A DNA stretch of 9,091 nt from Holosporales bacterium (GCA_031265645.1 JAISCJ010000030.1:1-9091); one strand, 5' to 3'; counted from the first letter of the stretch, positions 1-6,560 are shown. Notes: generated from the letters alone by a model not told the origin. Made by a program: numbers and translations.

Positions 1-12
1 CTATCAAACTTT

Positions 13-609
13 TTATAAAACGTCTACAGCGTGAACTAACGTTCCTTTAACGGGTCTCCAGAACTTAACCTCCTCTCGACCAGGAGCCATTGGGCTGTAT
101 TCAGTGGCTAGAAAAGACGTAAACAGCGGTGCTGTAAAGCCAGAGCGAATGTGATCGACGAATGACATTAGATCAACTAGCCCCATTTTGCTATGTTCAC
201 GGCTTGCTCTAATTGCGGGAACATCTATCACAGCATTTCGATAGATAAACGTCTGAAAACGCCCGTCCTCTGGGCGATTTTTCGAACGCTCGTTTATTCC
301 GTAGGCAGTAGGTGCGCCAGGAAGTTGTACCCTTGTTTCTTGGAAGAACTCGCGCGTAGCCGTGTCTAGGGGGCTCCCATCACTGGGCTCACATCCTCCA
401 CCAGGAATGTCCCACAATCCTAAGCCAGCTGTTGTGCAGCGTTCCCCTACCAAAACGTGTAGTGGAAGACCGTTATAAGAAACAGTAACTAGAGTGCCAG
501 AGCCCGTAACTGGTCCTTTACCCGTGAGCCAACTCGATGCATCGACAGGTTGAAAACTACCAAACGCTAAAAAGCCCAAAATCAGCCCACTTACTTTGAA
601 TAAATTCAT
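13..609 (-). CDS. Exported Nudix-fold hydrolase with a degenerate Nudix box
   Basis: Nudix enzymes hydrolyse nucleoside diphosphates linked to another group, using Mg2+ held by the Nudix box. Seen here (198 aa from the ATG at 609): a hydrophobic N-terminus followed by VDA-SS, a credible signal peptide with cleavage near residue 25; then a WDIPGGG stretch at about 67-72 and TREFFQET at about 85-92, matching the Nudix core GG..E...RE..EE. The box is not canonical: the first Glu of the EE pair is Gln90, the usual Gly is Arg93, and one extra residue lies between GG and RE. R86, E87 and E91 remain. An in-frame GTG at 615 is possible, but the ATG at 609 has a GGAG five bases upstream and is preferred. 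Export of a Nudix protein is uncommon. Substrate unknown; activity may be altered or lost. Fold assignment fairly sure, function not. Confidence 0.8.
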   Translation of the reverse strand: MNLFKVSGLILGFLAFGSFQPVDASSWLTGKGPVTGSGTLVTVSYNGLPLHVLVGERCTTAGLGLWDIPGGGCEPSDGSPLDTATREFFQETRVQLPGAPTAYGINERSKNRPEDGRFQTFIYRNAVIDVPAIRASREHSKMGLVDLMSFVDHIRSGFTAPLFTSFLATEYSPMAPGREEVKFWRPVKGTLVHAVDVL

Positions 610-641
610 TTTCACTCCACGGTTAACAAAAACATAGTGGC

Positions 642-670
642 ATAGTACTGTTGTTGAACCTATGAGTCAA
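642..670 (-). promoter_or_regulatory. Sigma70-like promoter of the exported Nudix gene
   Basis: On the minus strand there is TTGACT (665-670), a spacer of exactly 17 bases and TACTAT (642-647). The -35 box matches consensus at five of six positions and the -10 box at four of six. Transcription would start near 635, giving a leader of about 25 bases that contains the GGAG ribosome binding site before the ATG at 609. This is the best promoter match I noticed in the window. Confidence 0.6.
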
Positions 671-727
671 TATGAAAAATGACAAATGTCAGATAGTGCC
701 CATTGCTGTGCATCCACAGAACCGTAA

Positions 728-874
728 GTGTTGTTTTTCCCGCATACGGAGCAACGACACCATCACATTTGGAACAGACAAGCATTGCGAGCTTTTGCAA
801 ATCAAGGAATTCCAGTTATTTTAGGAGTGATCACTATGTGTTATTCTCAATGCATCGGCATCTTCTCGTATTAA
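728..874 (+). pseudogene. ribH: Probable remnant of lumazine synthase (ribH)
   Basis: Lumazine synthase makes the direct precursor of riboflavin. A 48-codon open frame here contains GIPVILGVIT (806-835), which closely resembles the conserved strand GIPVxxGVLT of the enzyme. The preceding residues HIWNRQALRAFANQ fit the helix before it (H..I.N..AL), within one residue of the expected spacing, and the following SQCI could be a decayed form of the family's EQAI. The neighbouring frame at 727-774 reads GATTPSHLE, which may be the family's GxTxHFE substrate-site segment, implying a frameshift between the two. The frame ends at a TAA after about 10 further codons, where an intact protein would run on for some 30 residues. 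No N-terminal half is recognisable upstream. Family assignment rests mainly on the one decapeptide, so it is tentative. The remnant overlaps the likely start of the ABC-F gene. Confidence 0.4.
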
Positions 875-2454
875 ATCGTTCAGTGATTATTATTCAAAAT
901 TTATCAAAGCATTTCGGCAGCAAAGCAATTGTGAACGATTTTTCATATAATTTCCCGAAGAACGCCAATATTTCTCTGATTGGCGCAAATGGAGCGGGAA
1001 AAACAACATTTTTAAACATGATTTGCAAGCTTGAGGACCCCGATGCCGGCATAATTACCATTCCGAAAGATTGTGTTCTCGCGTACCTTCCGCAGTCTCC
1101 AAACGAGACTCCTGAGGAAACGATTTTAAAAGAGTGCATATCTGGGCACCAAACGCTTAGCGTCCTCGGCGCCCGACGAGATAAGGTTCTGGAGGCGATG
1201 ACGGCAAACTATTCGGAAGAATCGTTCGCCGCATATGAAATTGCGGAACACGAATTTGCTGACAAGGGAGGATACGCACTTGAGTCCGATGCGAAGGGAA
1301 TCTTAGTCGGGCTTGGTTTTGAAACATCGCAATTTAATCAGTCGCCATTGGTTTTATCTGGTGGCTGGAGGATGCGTGTAGAGCTGGCTAAGTTGCTGAT
1401 TAATAATCCGAATTTTTTGATTTTGGATGAACCAACAAACCACCTTGATTTGCCTAGCTTAACTTGGCTAGAGCAATATCTAAAATCATTTGCGGGAACG
1501 CTACTCTTTGTTTCGCATGATCGTGATTTTCTGAACAATCTGTCCGAAATAACGATCCACATGCAAAATGGACTTGCGCGCGTGTACAACGGAGACTTTG
1601 ATTCATTTTTGCAACAGAAAGCGGAACGAGCAGAGCAAACGCGAAGGGAAAAGCTGTCATTGCAACGCAAGCAAGATCACATGCAAGCTTTTGTTGATCG
1701 ATTTCGCGCAAAGGCGACCAAAGCGAGGCAAGCACAAAGCCGCATAAAGATGATCGAGCGACTGAAGGCCATTGAGGCAAAGCTTGGCGATGAGGACGCT
1801 GACAAAAAAGCGCATTTTAATATGACAGTGGATAAACCAAGCGGGCGAATTGTCTTGGATGTGAAAAATGCATCAATTGGATATGGGGATACCATACTAA
1901 ACAAAAACATTGGCATAAAAATTTTGCGTGGGCAAAAAATTGCGATAATCGGCGCAAATGGTATAGGAAAGTCGACGTTTTTGAAAAGCATTGTAGGCGA
2001 AATTCCGTACATATCTGGAGAGCATGAATGGGGCACCAACGTAACTGTGGGGTACTATTCCCAAGATCAATTGGATTTATTGAACAAAGACGAAAATGTG
2101 CTGAATAACGTTACAGCACTGGCTCCGAAGGCGACTATGCAGCAAATTCGCGCTCTGCTTGGAAGTTTGCTTATAACAAATGATGACGTTCAGAAGTCTG
2201 TTAAGGTTTTGTCCGGAGGCGAGCGCAGCAAAGTCGTGATTGCCGCGTTGCTTGCGCAGAAGAACAATTTTTTGATTTTGGACGAGCCAACTAACCACCT
2301 TGATATGTCGAGCGTGGAAATGTTGTCTTCTGCCCTCGAATCATATAACGGGACAGTGCTACTCGTGAGCCACAACCGCGCATTCATTAACGCTTTTGCC
2401 ACGCAGATATTTCATATGGATAAGTACAAAAAGGCCGAACTGATAGATATGTAG
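850..2454 (+). CDS. ABC-F family ATPase, YheS-like
   Basis: ABC-F proteins are soluble twin-ATPase proteins that act on the ribosome in translation; they have no membrane domains. Both cassettes are visible (numbering from ATG 850, 534 aa): Walker A GANGAGKTT at 45-53, signature LSGGW at 169-173, Walker B LILDE at 190-194; then GANGIGKS at 368-375, LSGGE at 454-458 and LILDE at 475-479. Both catalytic Glu are present. The interdomain linker holds RFRAKATKARQAQSRIKM from about 284, characteristic of the family, and SGGWRMR and VSHDRDFL resemble E. coli YheS. The second H-loop reads VSHNR rather than VSHDR. The protein stops soon after that loop, without the C-terminal extension of many YheS-type proteins. 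Start is uncertain: GTG 883 would begin exactly at the conserved IIIQNLSKHFG but has no ribosome site, while GTG 838 sits 10 bases after AGGAG. The frame also opens further upstream, at TTG 703, into sequence that looks like ribH debris. Confidence 0.92.
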   Translation: MHRHLLVLNRSVIIIQNLSKHFGSKAIVNDFSYNFPKNANISLIGANGAGKTTFLNMICKLEDPDAGIITIPKDCVLAYLPQSPNETPEETILKECISGHQTLSVLGARRDKVLEAMTANYSEESFAAYEIAEHEFADKGGYALESDAKGILVGLGFETSQFNQSPLVLSGGWRMRVELAKLLINNPNFLILDEPTNHLDLPSLTWLEQYLKSFAGTLLFVSHDRDFLNNLSEITIHMQNGLARVYNGDFDSFLQQKAERAEQTRREKLSLQRKQDHMQAFVDRFRAKATKARQAQSRIKMIERLKAIEAKLGDEDADKKAHFNMTVDKPSGRIVLDVKNASIGYGDTILNKNIGIKILRGQKIAIIGANGIGKSTFLKSIVGEIPYISGEHEWGTNVTVGYYSQDQLDLLNKDENVLNNVTALAPKATMQQIRALLGSLLITNDDVQKSVKVLSGGERSKVVIAALLAQKNNFLILDEPTNHLDMSSVEMLSSALESYNGTVLLVSHNRAFINAFATQIFHMDKYKKAELIDM

Positions 2455-2689
2455 GTGCATTTATACTTTAAAACGATTCGCACTTACGTTCGAAACCTAT
2501 CCACTTTTGGCTGTTTCGTGTGAACTATACATTTCAAAGCTGAATATCTGGATTTTTTGGACGCGTACCCAGCGCAAAATCTATACTTTTTACAGAAAGT
2601 TCAACTGAGATGAGTATATTTTCGTGTGGTTTGGCACGGTCTCGTTATTAAGCGTCTTTATATAATAGTAACGTCTTCAGATTAGATTA

Positions 2690-2715
2690 CGGTATCCTCG
2701 AAGAGGACTATACCG
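2690..2715. repeat. Small bulged hairpin in intergenic DNA
   Basis: CGGTA and TCCTC pair with GAGGA and TACCG around a GAA loop, with a three-base bulge (CTA) on the right side, giving ten base pairs. No run of T follows on either side, so it is not a standard terminator. It lies inside the 2652-2852 open frame. Function unknown. Confidence 0.4.
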
Positions 2716-2985
2716 AATTATTCGATCCAGGCTTCGTCCACGAACATTCATTCATCTTCGAAATAGGGCTAAATCCTAGCAATATTGACGACCGCCATAT
2801 ATTTGCCATCAGCCATTCGAAATCCATACAATTAAGAAATGTTTCTTCTTAAATATTTGTTACGCCTTTATACCTCATGGTGTTCAAAGCCGCGTCAATG
2901 TGCATCGAAAAAATGTGTGGATTTCCTCGTTTTACTGTAAAATCTTCTCTCATAGTATGGTCCTTCACAGGACAAGACAATTCGC

Positions 2986-3015
2986 TTGTTTTCTCAATGG
3001 AAACAATGGTATACT
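2986..3015 (+). promoter_or_regulatory. Candidate promoter for the six-cysteine exported protein
   Basis: TTGTTT (2986-2991) and TATACT (3010-3015) are separated by 18 bases. Transcription would start near 3022, leaving about 29 bases before the ATG at 3051, with GTGAGGA just upstream of it. The -10 box is good and the -35 box is moderate. A promoter here fits the long gap upstream, which makes read-through from the ABC-F gene less likely. Confidence 0.45.
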
Positions 3016-3050
3016 GCTTAGGTTTAGTAGACTGTTATTGGTGAGGACAA

Positions 3051-3641
3051 ATGAAGAATATGTTTTTAGTGGGAATATTGGCGGCTTTAGTGAGCCATGC
3101 TAATGCGGCTGAGGAGCTTGGTGCTGCAGTTGCGACTGAAGTCTCTGAAGTGAACAAATTAATACCACGTCTGAATACAGGCCAAGGGGTTTGGCTTGTC
3201 GGGGACGATGAGACAGCTAAGCAGCTACATAAGATTGCTTCTGCATGCAGTATTTCACGCCTTGAAATAGATTCCGGGGATTCTGGAAATAAGTGGTGTC
3301 CTATGCTTCTTGCAGAATGTCTCGTGAATATTGTTGCAGACCTGCAAGAATTTGACATGCCAGTATTTTTAGGTGCCCAACGTTGGCTTTGTAAAAAACT
3401 TTTATCCAAATATATATTCGGAAATGAAGATTTCTCGTGTCGAAAATCCGAAGAGGTGATAAAAAAAGTTGTTGCTGCCAATTTGCAATTTATGCCTGCA
3501 GGGGAAATATTTGATTGTGCCTTTGATGCGGAAGGAAACACCGACGATCCATGGCAGAGGTACTTCTTTATGAGTAATGAAAAGGCTGCTTGGTTTAAAT
3601 CTGTGTATGCCAGTCTTGAATCTGCAGGAGTTGATCAGTAA
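3051..3641 (+). CDS. Exported six-cysteine protein of unknown function
   Basis: A 196-aa protein I do not recognise. The N-terminus MKNMFLVGILAALVSHANA followed by AE is a typical short signal peptide with an A-N-A cleavage site after residue 19, so the mature protein of about 177 aa should be periplasmic or secreted. It has six cysteines (66, 83, 90, 114, 130, 156), an even number that would allow three disulfides. There are no further membrane spans, no low-complexity stretches and no catalytic motif I can name. GVWLVGDDETAKQL (about 46-59) has a strand-turn-helix look, but that is only an impression. Start: ATG 3051 with GAGG four bases upstream, slightly close; ATG 3060 is an alternative that would shorten the signal peptide. 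The gene stands alone, with a long gap before it and a perfect hairpin 36 bases after its stop. Confidence 0.75.
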   Translation: MKNMFLVGILAALVSHANAAEELGAAVATEVSEVNKLIPRLNTGQGVWLVGDDETAKQLHKIASACSISRLEIDSGDSGNKWCPMLLAECLVNIVADLQEFDMPVFLGAQRWLCKKLLSKYIFGNEDFSCRKSEEVIKKVVAANLQFMPAGEIFDCAFDAEGNTDDPWQRYFFMSNEKAAWFKSVYASLESAGVDQ

Positions 3642-3676
3642 TACAGCGTGGGGTGAATTTACGTTTGTGCTTGAAC

Positions 3677-3707
3677 TTTCGCGAATGGTTTTTCTCCATT
3701 CGCGAAA
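3677..3707. repeat. Perfect 12-bp inverted repeat, hairpin after the six-Cys gene
   Basis: TTTCGCGAATGG (3677-3688) and CCATTCGCGAAA (3696-3707) are exact reverse complements with a seven-base loop TTTTTCT. As RNA this would be a strong stem and might stop transcription or protect the 3' end of the upstream message. No T-run follows it on either strand (TGCGCGGCG on the right), so a classical intrinsic terminator is not supported. Each arm also contains the self-complementary octamer TTCGCGAA (3678-3685 and 3699-3706), placed 21 bp apart, which would equally suit a DNA-binding dimer. Confidence 0.7.
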
Positions 3708-3738
3708 TGCGCGGCGTAATCATTTCTATTTTAGAATG

Positions 3739-3747
3739 TGCTATGCT
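3739..3747 (+). promoter_or_regulatory. Weak candidate extended -10 element before the HD gene
   Basis: TGCTATGCT reads as an extended -10 (TG, one base, TATGCT). No good -35 lies 17 bases upstream. Transcription from here would start near 3754, leaving a very short leader before the ATG at 3780. Offered because the hairpin at 3677-3707 separates this gene from the one before it. Confidence 0.2.
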
Positions 3748-3779
3748 GATGGTAGTAGTATAGTACGTTGCCCGTAGTT

Positions 3780-4328
3780 ATGTTTTCCAATGATGTTCGA
3801 ATGTTAGGTCACTCCGGTTTGGTCGCCAGGGCTGCATTTTGCATCGCTCAGAAAACGGGAAACATGGATCCTGCCTTTGCGCATGCATGTGGATTGTTTC
3901 ATGACATTGCGAAATTACGATTGCCTAAGGAAAAAATGTACAAACACCCGCTGCTTGGACATGCGATTATGAAGGATGCGGGAAGGCCTGACATTGCAAA
4001 AATATGTTTGACGCACTCTTTTCCGAATAAAAATGCAAGCGAGTATATATTATTTTACTGCAAGGGCGATGTTGTCGAAGCTGAGGCTATTCGTCAAAAG
4101 CTAAAGGATGTCGAATATGATTTTGCCGTCCAGCTTATTCAACTTTGCGATAAAATTTCTGGGCACGACCGATATTTAACGATCGAGCAGAAGCGCGCAT
4201 TTTATTTAAAAAAATACGGATTTGCTGCTGATTTTATTGATCGGATATACGACGATTTTTTTGAGATTAAACGTGTGGTAGATTCGCTAATTGGCGAGGA
4301 TTTATATGCGTTTCTTAATATAGAATGA
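3780..4328 (+). CDS. HD-domain (HDIG-type) metal-dependent phosphohydrolase
   Basis: HD-domain proteins use a His/Asp-bound metal centre to cleave phosphate esters, often of nucleotides. From ATG 3780 the protein is 182 aa. Seen: LGHSGLVARAA with the first His at residue 11; GLFHDIAKL with the H41-D42 pair; KHPLLGHAIM with His61; a later His79 in LTHSF; and LIQLCDKISG with Asp124. This order (H...HD...H...H...D) is the complete HDIG-type set, so the metal site looks intact. The region after the last Asp (TIEQKRAFYLKKYGF) resembles the helical tail of small stand-alone HD proteins. Substrate cannot be told from sequence. Start is uncertain: a TTG at 3768 is also in frame, neither start has a ribosome site, and the frame is closed by a TAG at 3756. 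popZ follows after 46 bases in the same direction and may be co-transcribed. Confidence 0.8.
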   Translation: MFSNDVRMLGHSGLVARAAFCIAQKTGNMDPAFAHACGLFHDIAKLRLPKEKMYKHPLLGHAIMKDAGRPDIAKICLTHSFPNKNASEYILFYCKGDVVEAEAIRQKLKDVEYDFAVQLIQLCDKISGHDRYLTIEQKRAFYLKKYGFAADFIDRIYDDFFEIKRVVDSLIGEDLYAFLNIE

Positions 4329-4374
4329 ATACACGCATTTGTTCAAATGCACATTTTTTTTCGATAGCGGGACT

Positions 4375-4959
4375 ATGACTCAGGAAAACGATACATCAAT
4401 AGAAGATATTTTGAATTCGATAAAGAAATTTATTCGAGTTGAGGAAGAGCATTCAGATAAAAATGAAGACGTGGTTCGGCTATCCCCTGTGGATGAAGAT
4501 TTTTCTCCTCAGATGGATAACATAGACATGCCCGATTTTATAAAAAATGCGCTTCGTTCTGATGATGTTTTCGATAGATGCAATGTTCATGAACTACACG
4601 CAGAAAATGAATCGCAAAATCACTCGCTGCCTCATGAATGTTCGGCAAAGGATCCATCTTCCAATTCAAGTTTTCAGAGCGCCCATTTAGAGCATGAACC
4701 AGACAATAAGCAGGAAGCACAGACCATTTTGCAAGATTTTGCAAGTGTTGTAAGAGAATTGTCGAAAACAAAAGATTCGCGTGCGAAATCTAGCGAATTT
4801 AAAGTCAGCGGCAACTTAGACCAGTTTGTTGTAGATACAATAAAGGTTGCTGTTACGCAATGGGTGGAACAAAACATAAAACAAATAGTTGAGTCGCTGG
4901 TGAAAGAAGAAATTTCAAACATTACAGCGTCTATCTTTGGAAAATCGGATCAAAAGTAA
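4375..4959 (+). CDS. popZ: PopZ-like polar organizing protein (DUF2497)
   Basis: PopZ assembles into a porous matrix at the cell pole of Alphaproteobacteria, anchors the chromosome origin through ParB, and recruits cell-cycle regulators. From ATG 4375 the protein is 194 aa and shows the expected three-part layout: a short N-terminal helix, TSIEDILNSIKKFI at 7-20, matching the family's (M)EEIL.SIR.II partner-binding helix; a long, acidic, probably disordered middle at about 23-145; and a C-terminal helical oligomerization region, LDQFVVDTIKVAVTQWVE at 148-165 continuing through ESLVKEEISNI (173-183). The middle is rich in Asp, Glu, Ser and His rather than the Pro-rich linker of Caulobacter PopZ. 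An in-frame ATG at 4339 would add 12 residues that lack family resemblance. It is convergent with the Rel/SpoT gene, 35 bases away. The valyl-tRNA synthetase gene often found next to popZ is not here. Confidence 0.85.
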   Translation: MTQENDTSIEDILNSIKKFIRVEEEHSDKNEDVVRLSPVDEDFSPQMDNIDMPDFIKNALRSDDVFDRCNVHELHAENESQNHSLPHECSAKDPSSNSSFQSAHLEHEPDNKQEAQTILQDFASVVRELSKTKDSRAKSSEFKVSGNLDQFVVDTIKVAVTQWVEQNIKQIVESLVKEEISNITASIFGKSDQK

Positions 4960-4994
4960 GCATGCGTAACATTTTTGCCGATTGGACGTGTTTC

Positions 4995-6434
4995 TTATTT
5001 ATTGGTCGATGCTTTGTCCAAATAGCGACGGATTCGTGACCTGGCTCGCCCTGTACACGCAAATTTTTCCCACGCCGGCACAGGAGTCGGGTTCTCGGAA
5101 GTTATAACCTGCACCTGGTCGCCATTTTTTAATACAGTGCGAAGAGGCATGGACTTTCCATTTATATAAACGTCAGAAACGTGGTCGCCTGTCCACGCAT
5201 CGATGGCGTAGGCAAAGTCTATCGTTGTAACCCCTTTCGGCAGGACTACTAATTCGCCTTTTTCCGTGAAACAAAACACTTGATCTTGGAACATTTCCAT
5301 TTTAGTGTTCTCCAAAAATTCTTTCGGACTGTCTGCTTGCGCCATTAATTGCAGTAAATTGCGAATCCACTGATATTGCGTGCCGTCATGCGCATGTACG
5401 TTTTGCTTGTACTGCCAGTGCGCCGCGATCCCGTATTCGGATGCCATATCCATTTGTTCCGTACGTATTTGAATCTCAATTCGACGATATTTGGGGCTGA
5501 TTACTGCTGTATGAAGCGATTGGTAATTATTTACTTTTGGAGTGCTAATGTAATCCTTAAAGCGCCCAGGAATCACCCAGTATGAATTGTGCAAGATTCC
5601 AAGCGCTTGATAACACTCTGGTAGAGTTTTTACTACGACTCGAAAAGCCAAGATATCGCACAATTCCTCAAACGTTGTGTTGCGCGTAATCATCTTTTTC
5701 CAAATGGAATATGGCGTCTTTATGCGCCCTAACACGCGCGCCTGGATGCCGACCTTATCTAAAACGGATTTTAGGTCGCTTACGATTTCTTCAATTGGGC
5801 CCGTCGAGGAAGAACACAAACGCGCTAGCCTTTCCGTTGTTGTATTGTAAGCGGATTCGTTCAATTCTTTAAAAGCGAGATCCTCAAATGTTTCCTTCAT
5901 GCTCTGCAGGCCAACACGACTAGCTAATGGTGCGTAAATATCCAACGTCTCTTGAGCAATTTTTTGTCGTCGCCGCACGTCTTTTATGTAATGCAGCGTT
6001 TGCATATTGTGTGTGCGATCTGCGAGCTTGATTAGGAGTACACGAATGTCGTCTGCCATTGCTAGCACGAGTTTTCTGAAATTTTCTGCTTGCACAGCAG
6101 TATCGGATTGCAGCGCTAGCTTAGAAAGTTTTGTTACGCCTCCTACTAAAAATGCGATTTGCTCACCAAAGCTGTGTTCAATATCTTTCAATGTGGCCAC
6201 TGTGTCTTCCACTGTGTCGTGCAGAAGGGCTGCTGCAATTGTTATGTAGTCTAGCTTAAGGTGGGCTAAAATCCCCGCAACTTCAACCGGATGGGAAAAA
6301 AAAGGATCTCCGGACTCACGAACCTGGGTCCCGTGAGCGCGCAGAGAGAATACGTAGGCTTTGTTAAGCAAGCCCTCGTCAATCCCAGGGTCATATGCTT
6401 TTACTAATTCAACAAGTTCGTACTGTCTTAACAT
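4995..6434 (-). CDS. spoT: Short bifunctional (p)ppGpp synthetase/hydrolase (Rel/SpoT)
   Basis: Makes and degrades the stringent-response alarmone (p)ppGpp in the cytoplasm. 479 aa. N-terminal HD hydrolase domain with SHPVEVA (H48), LLHDTVEDT (H72, D73, E76, D77) and LADRTHNM (D139, N143), all intact. Synthetase domain with GRIKTPYSIWKKM (R237, K239), DILAFR (D260), YQSLHT (304-309) and EIQIRTEQ (E320). The RxK rather than ExD form at 237-239 is typical of bifunctional enzymes. A TGS domain follows at about 386-447. The protein then ends at GRARSRIRRYLDKASTNK, just where the helical, zinc-finger or conserved-Cys and ACT regulatory domains normally begin; full-length relatives are about 700-750 aa. 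So the C-terminal sensing region is missing. One conserved Gly before YQSLHT is Asn303. The start matches the family; upstream TGGACT is a weak ribosome site. No decayed remainder of the lost domains is evident in the 35 bases beyond the stop. Confidence 0.95.
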   Translation of the reverse strand: MLRQYELVELVKAYDPGIDEGLLNKAYVFSLRAHGTQVRESGDPFFSHPVEVAGILAHLKLDYITIAAALLHDTVEDTVATLKDIEHSFGEQIAFLVGGVTKLSKLALQSDTAVQAENFRKLVLAMADDIRVLLIKLADRTHNMQTLHYIKDVRRRQKIAQETLDIYAPLASRVGLQSMKETFEDLAFKELNESAYNTTTERLARLCSSSTGPIEEIVSDLKSVLDKVGIQARVLGRIKTPYSIWKKMITRNTTFEELCDILAFRVVVKTLPECYQALGILHNSYWVIPGRFKDYISTPKVNNYQSLHTAVISPKYRRIEIQIRTEQMDMASEYGIAAHWQYKQNVHAHDGTQYQWIRNLLQLMAQADSPKEFLENTKMEMFQDQVFCFTEKGELVVLPKGVTTIDFAYAIDAWTGDHVSDVYINGKSMPLRTVLKNGDQVQVITSENPTPVPAWEKFACTGRARSRIRRYLDKASTNK

Positions 6435-6503
6435 TAGTCCACAACGCAGAAGTGTTACAAGAATTTACACTAACCCTACGGGAAACATTCCATCAATGGC
6501 AAC

Positions 6504-6517
6504 GATTCTATTGAATC
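6504..6517. repeat. Small inverted repeat made of two GANTC sites
   Basis: GATTC-TATT-GAATC, a 5-bp stem with a four-base loop, about 70 bases upstream of the Rel/SpoT start. Each arm is a GANTC site, the target of the cell-cycle methyltransferase CcrM in many Alphaproteobacteria. Whether this organism has CcrM is unknown, and the arrangement could be chance. Confidence 0.3.
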
Positions 6518-6560
6518 AATCCGGAGTTTCATGTGGGAACCCTATAGTTTGGTGCAACGT

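Larger units (their letters stand above)
2455..3050. other. Long intergenic region without a convincing gene
   Basis: About 596 bases between two plus-strand genes. No coding sequence with a start codon and ribosome site is convincing. A frame at 2652-2852 stays open for 66 codons but contains no ATG, GTG or TTG; its translation includes LEEDYTELFDPGFVHEHSF and is not recognised. A small hairpin lies at 2690-2715 and a 6-bp inverted repeat AAGAAA-TG-TTTCTT at about 2834-2848. No clear intrinsic terminator follows the ABC-F gene. The right end carries a promoter candidate for the next gene. Together with the missing start codons, this looks like decayed coding DNA, but nothing shows that directly. 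Confidence 0.5.

Noticed and set aside
836..874. 12-codon leader peptide from ATG 836 as an attenuation control of the ABC-F gene
   Set aside because: It is in the same frame as the ribH-like remnant and its ribosome site is made of that remnant's codons. No alternative RNA hairpins were seen.
2488..2496. GTTCGAAAC, similar to a tRNA T-loop
   Set aside because: No matching T-stem, anticodon arm or acceptor stem could be built around it on the plus strand.
2832..2853. TTAA pair that might be a CtrA binding site
   Set aside because: The two TTAA half-sites are about 13 bases apart rather than the required seven.
2900..3103. 67-codon plus-strand frame across the start of the six-Cys gene
   Set aside because: It runs out of frame into the signal peptide region and has no ribosome site or recognisable content.
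3035..3541. 168-codon minus-strand frame opposite the six-Cys gene
   Set aside because: The plus-strand frame has a signal peptide, ribosome site and promoter candidate; the minus frame has none of these and reads like a shadow.
3673..3687. GAAC-N7 pattern like the alphaproteobacterial LexA box
   Set aside because: The second half-site reads AATG instead of GAAC, so the direct repeat is not formed.
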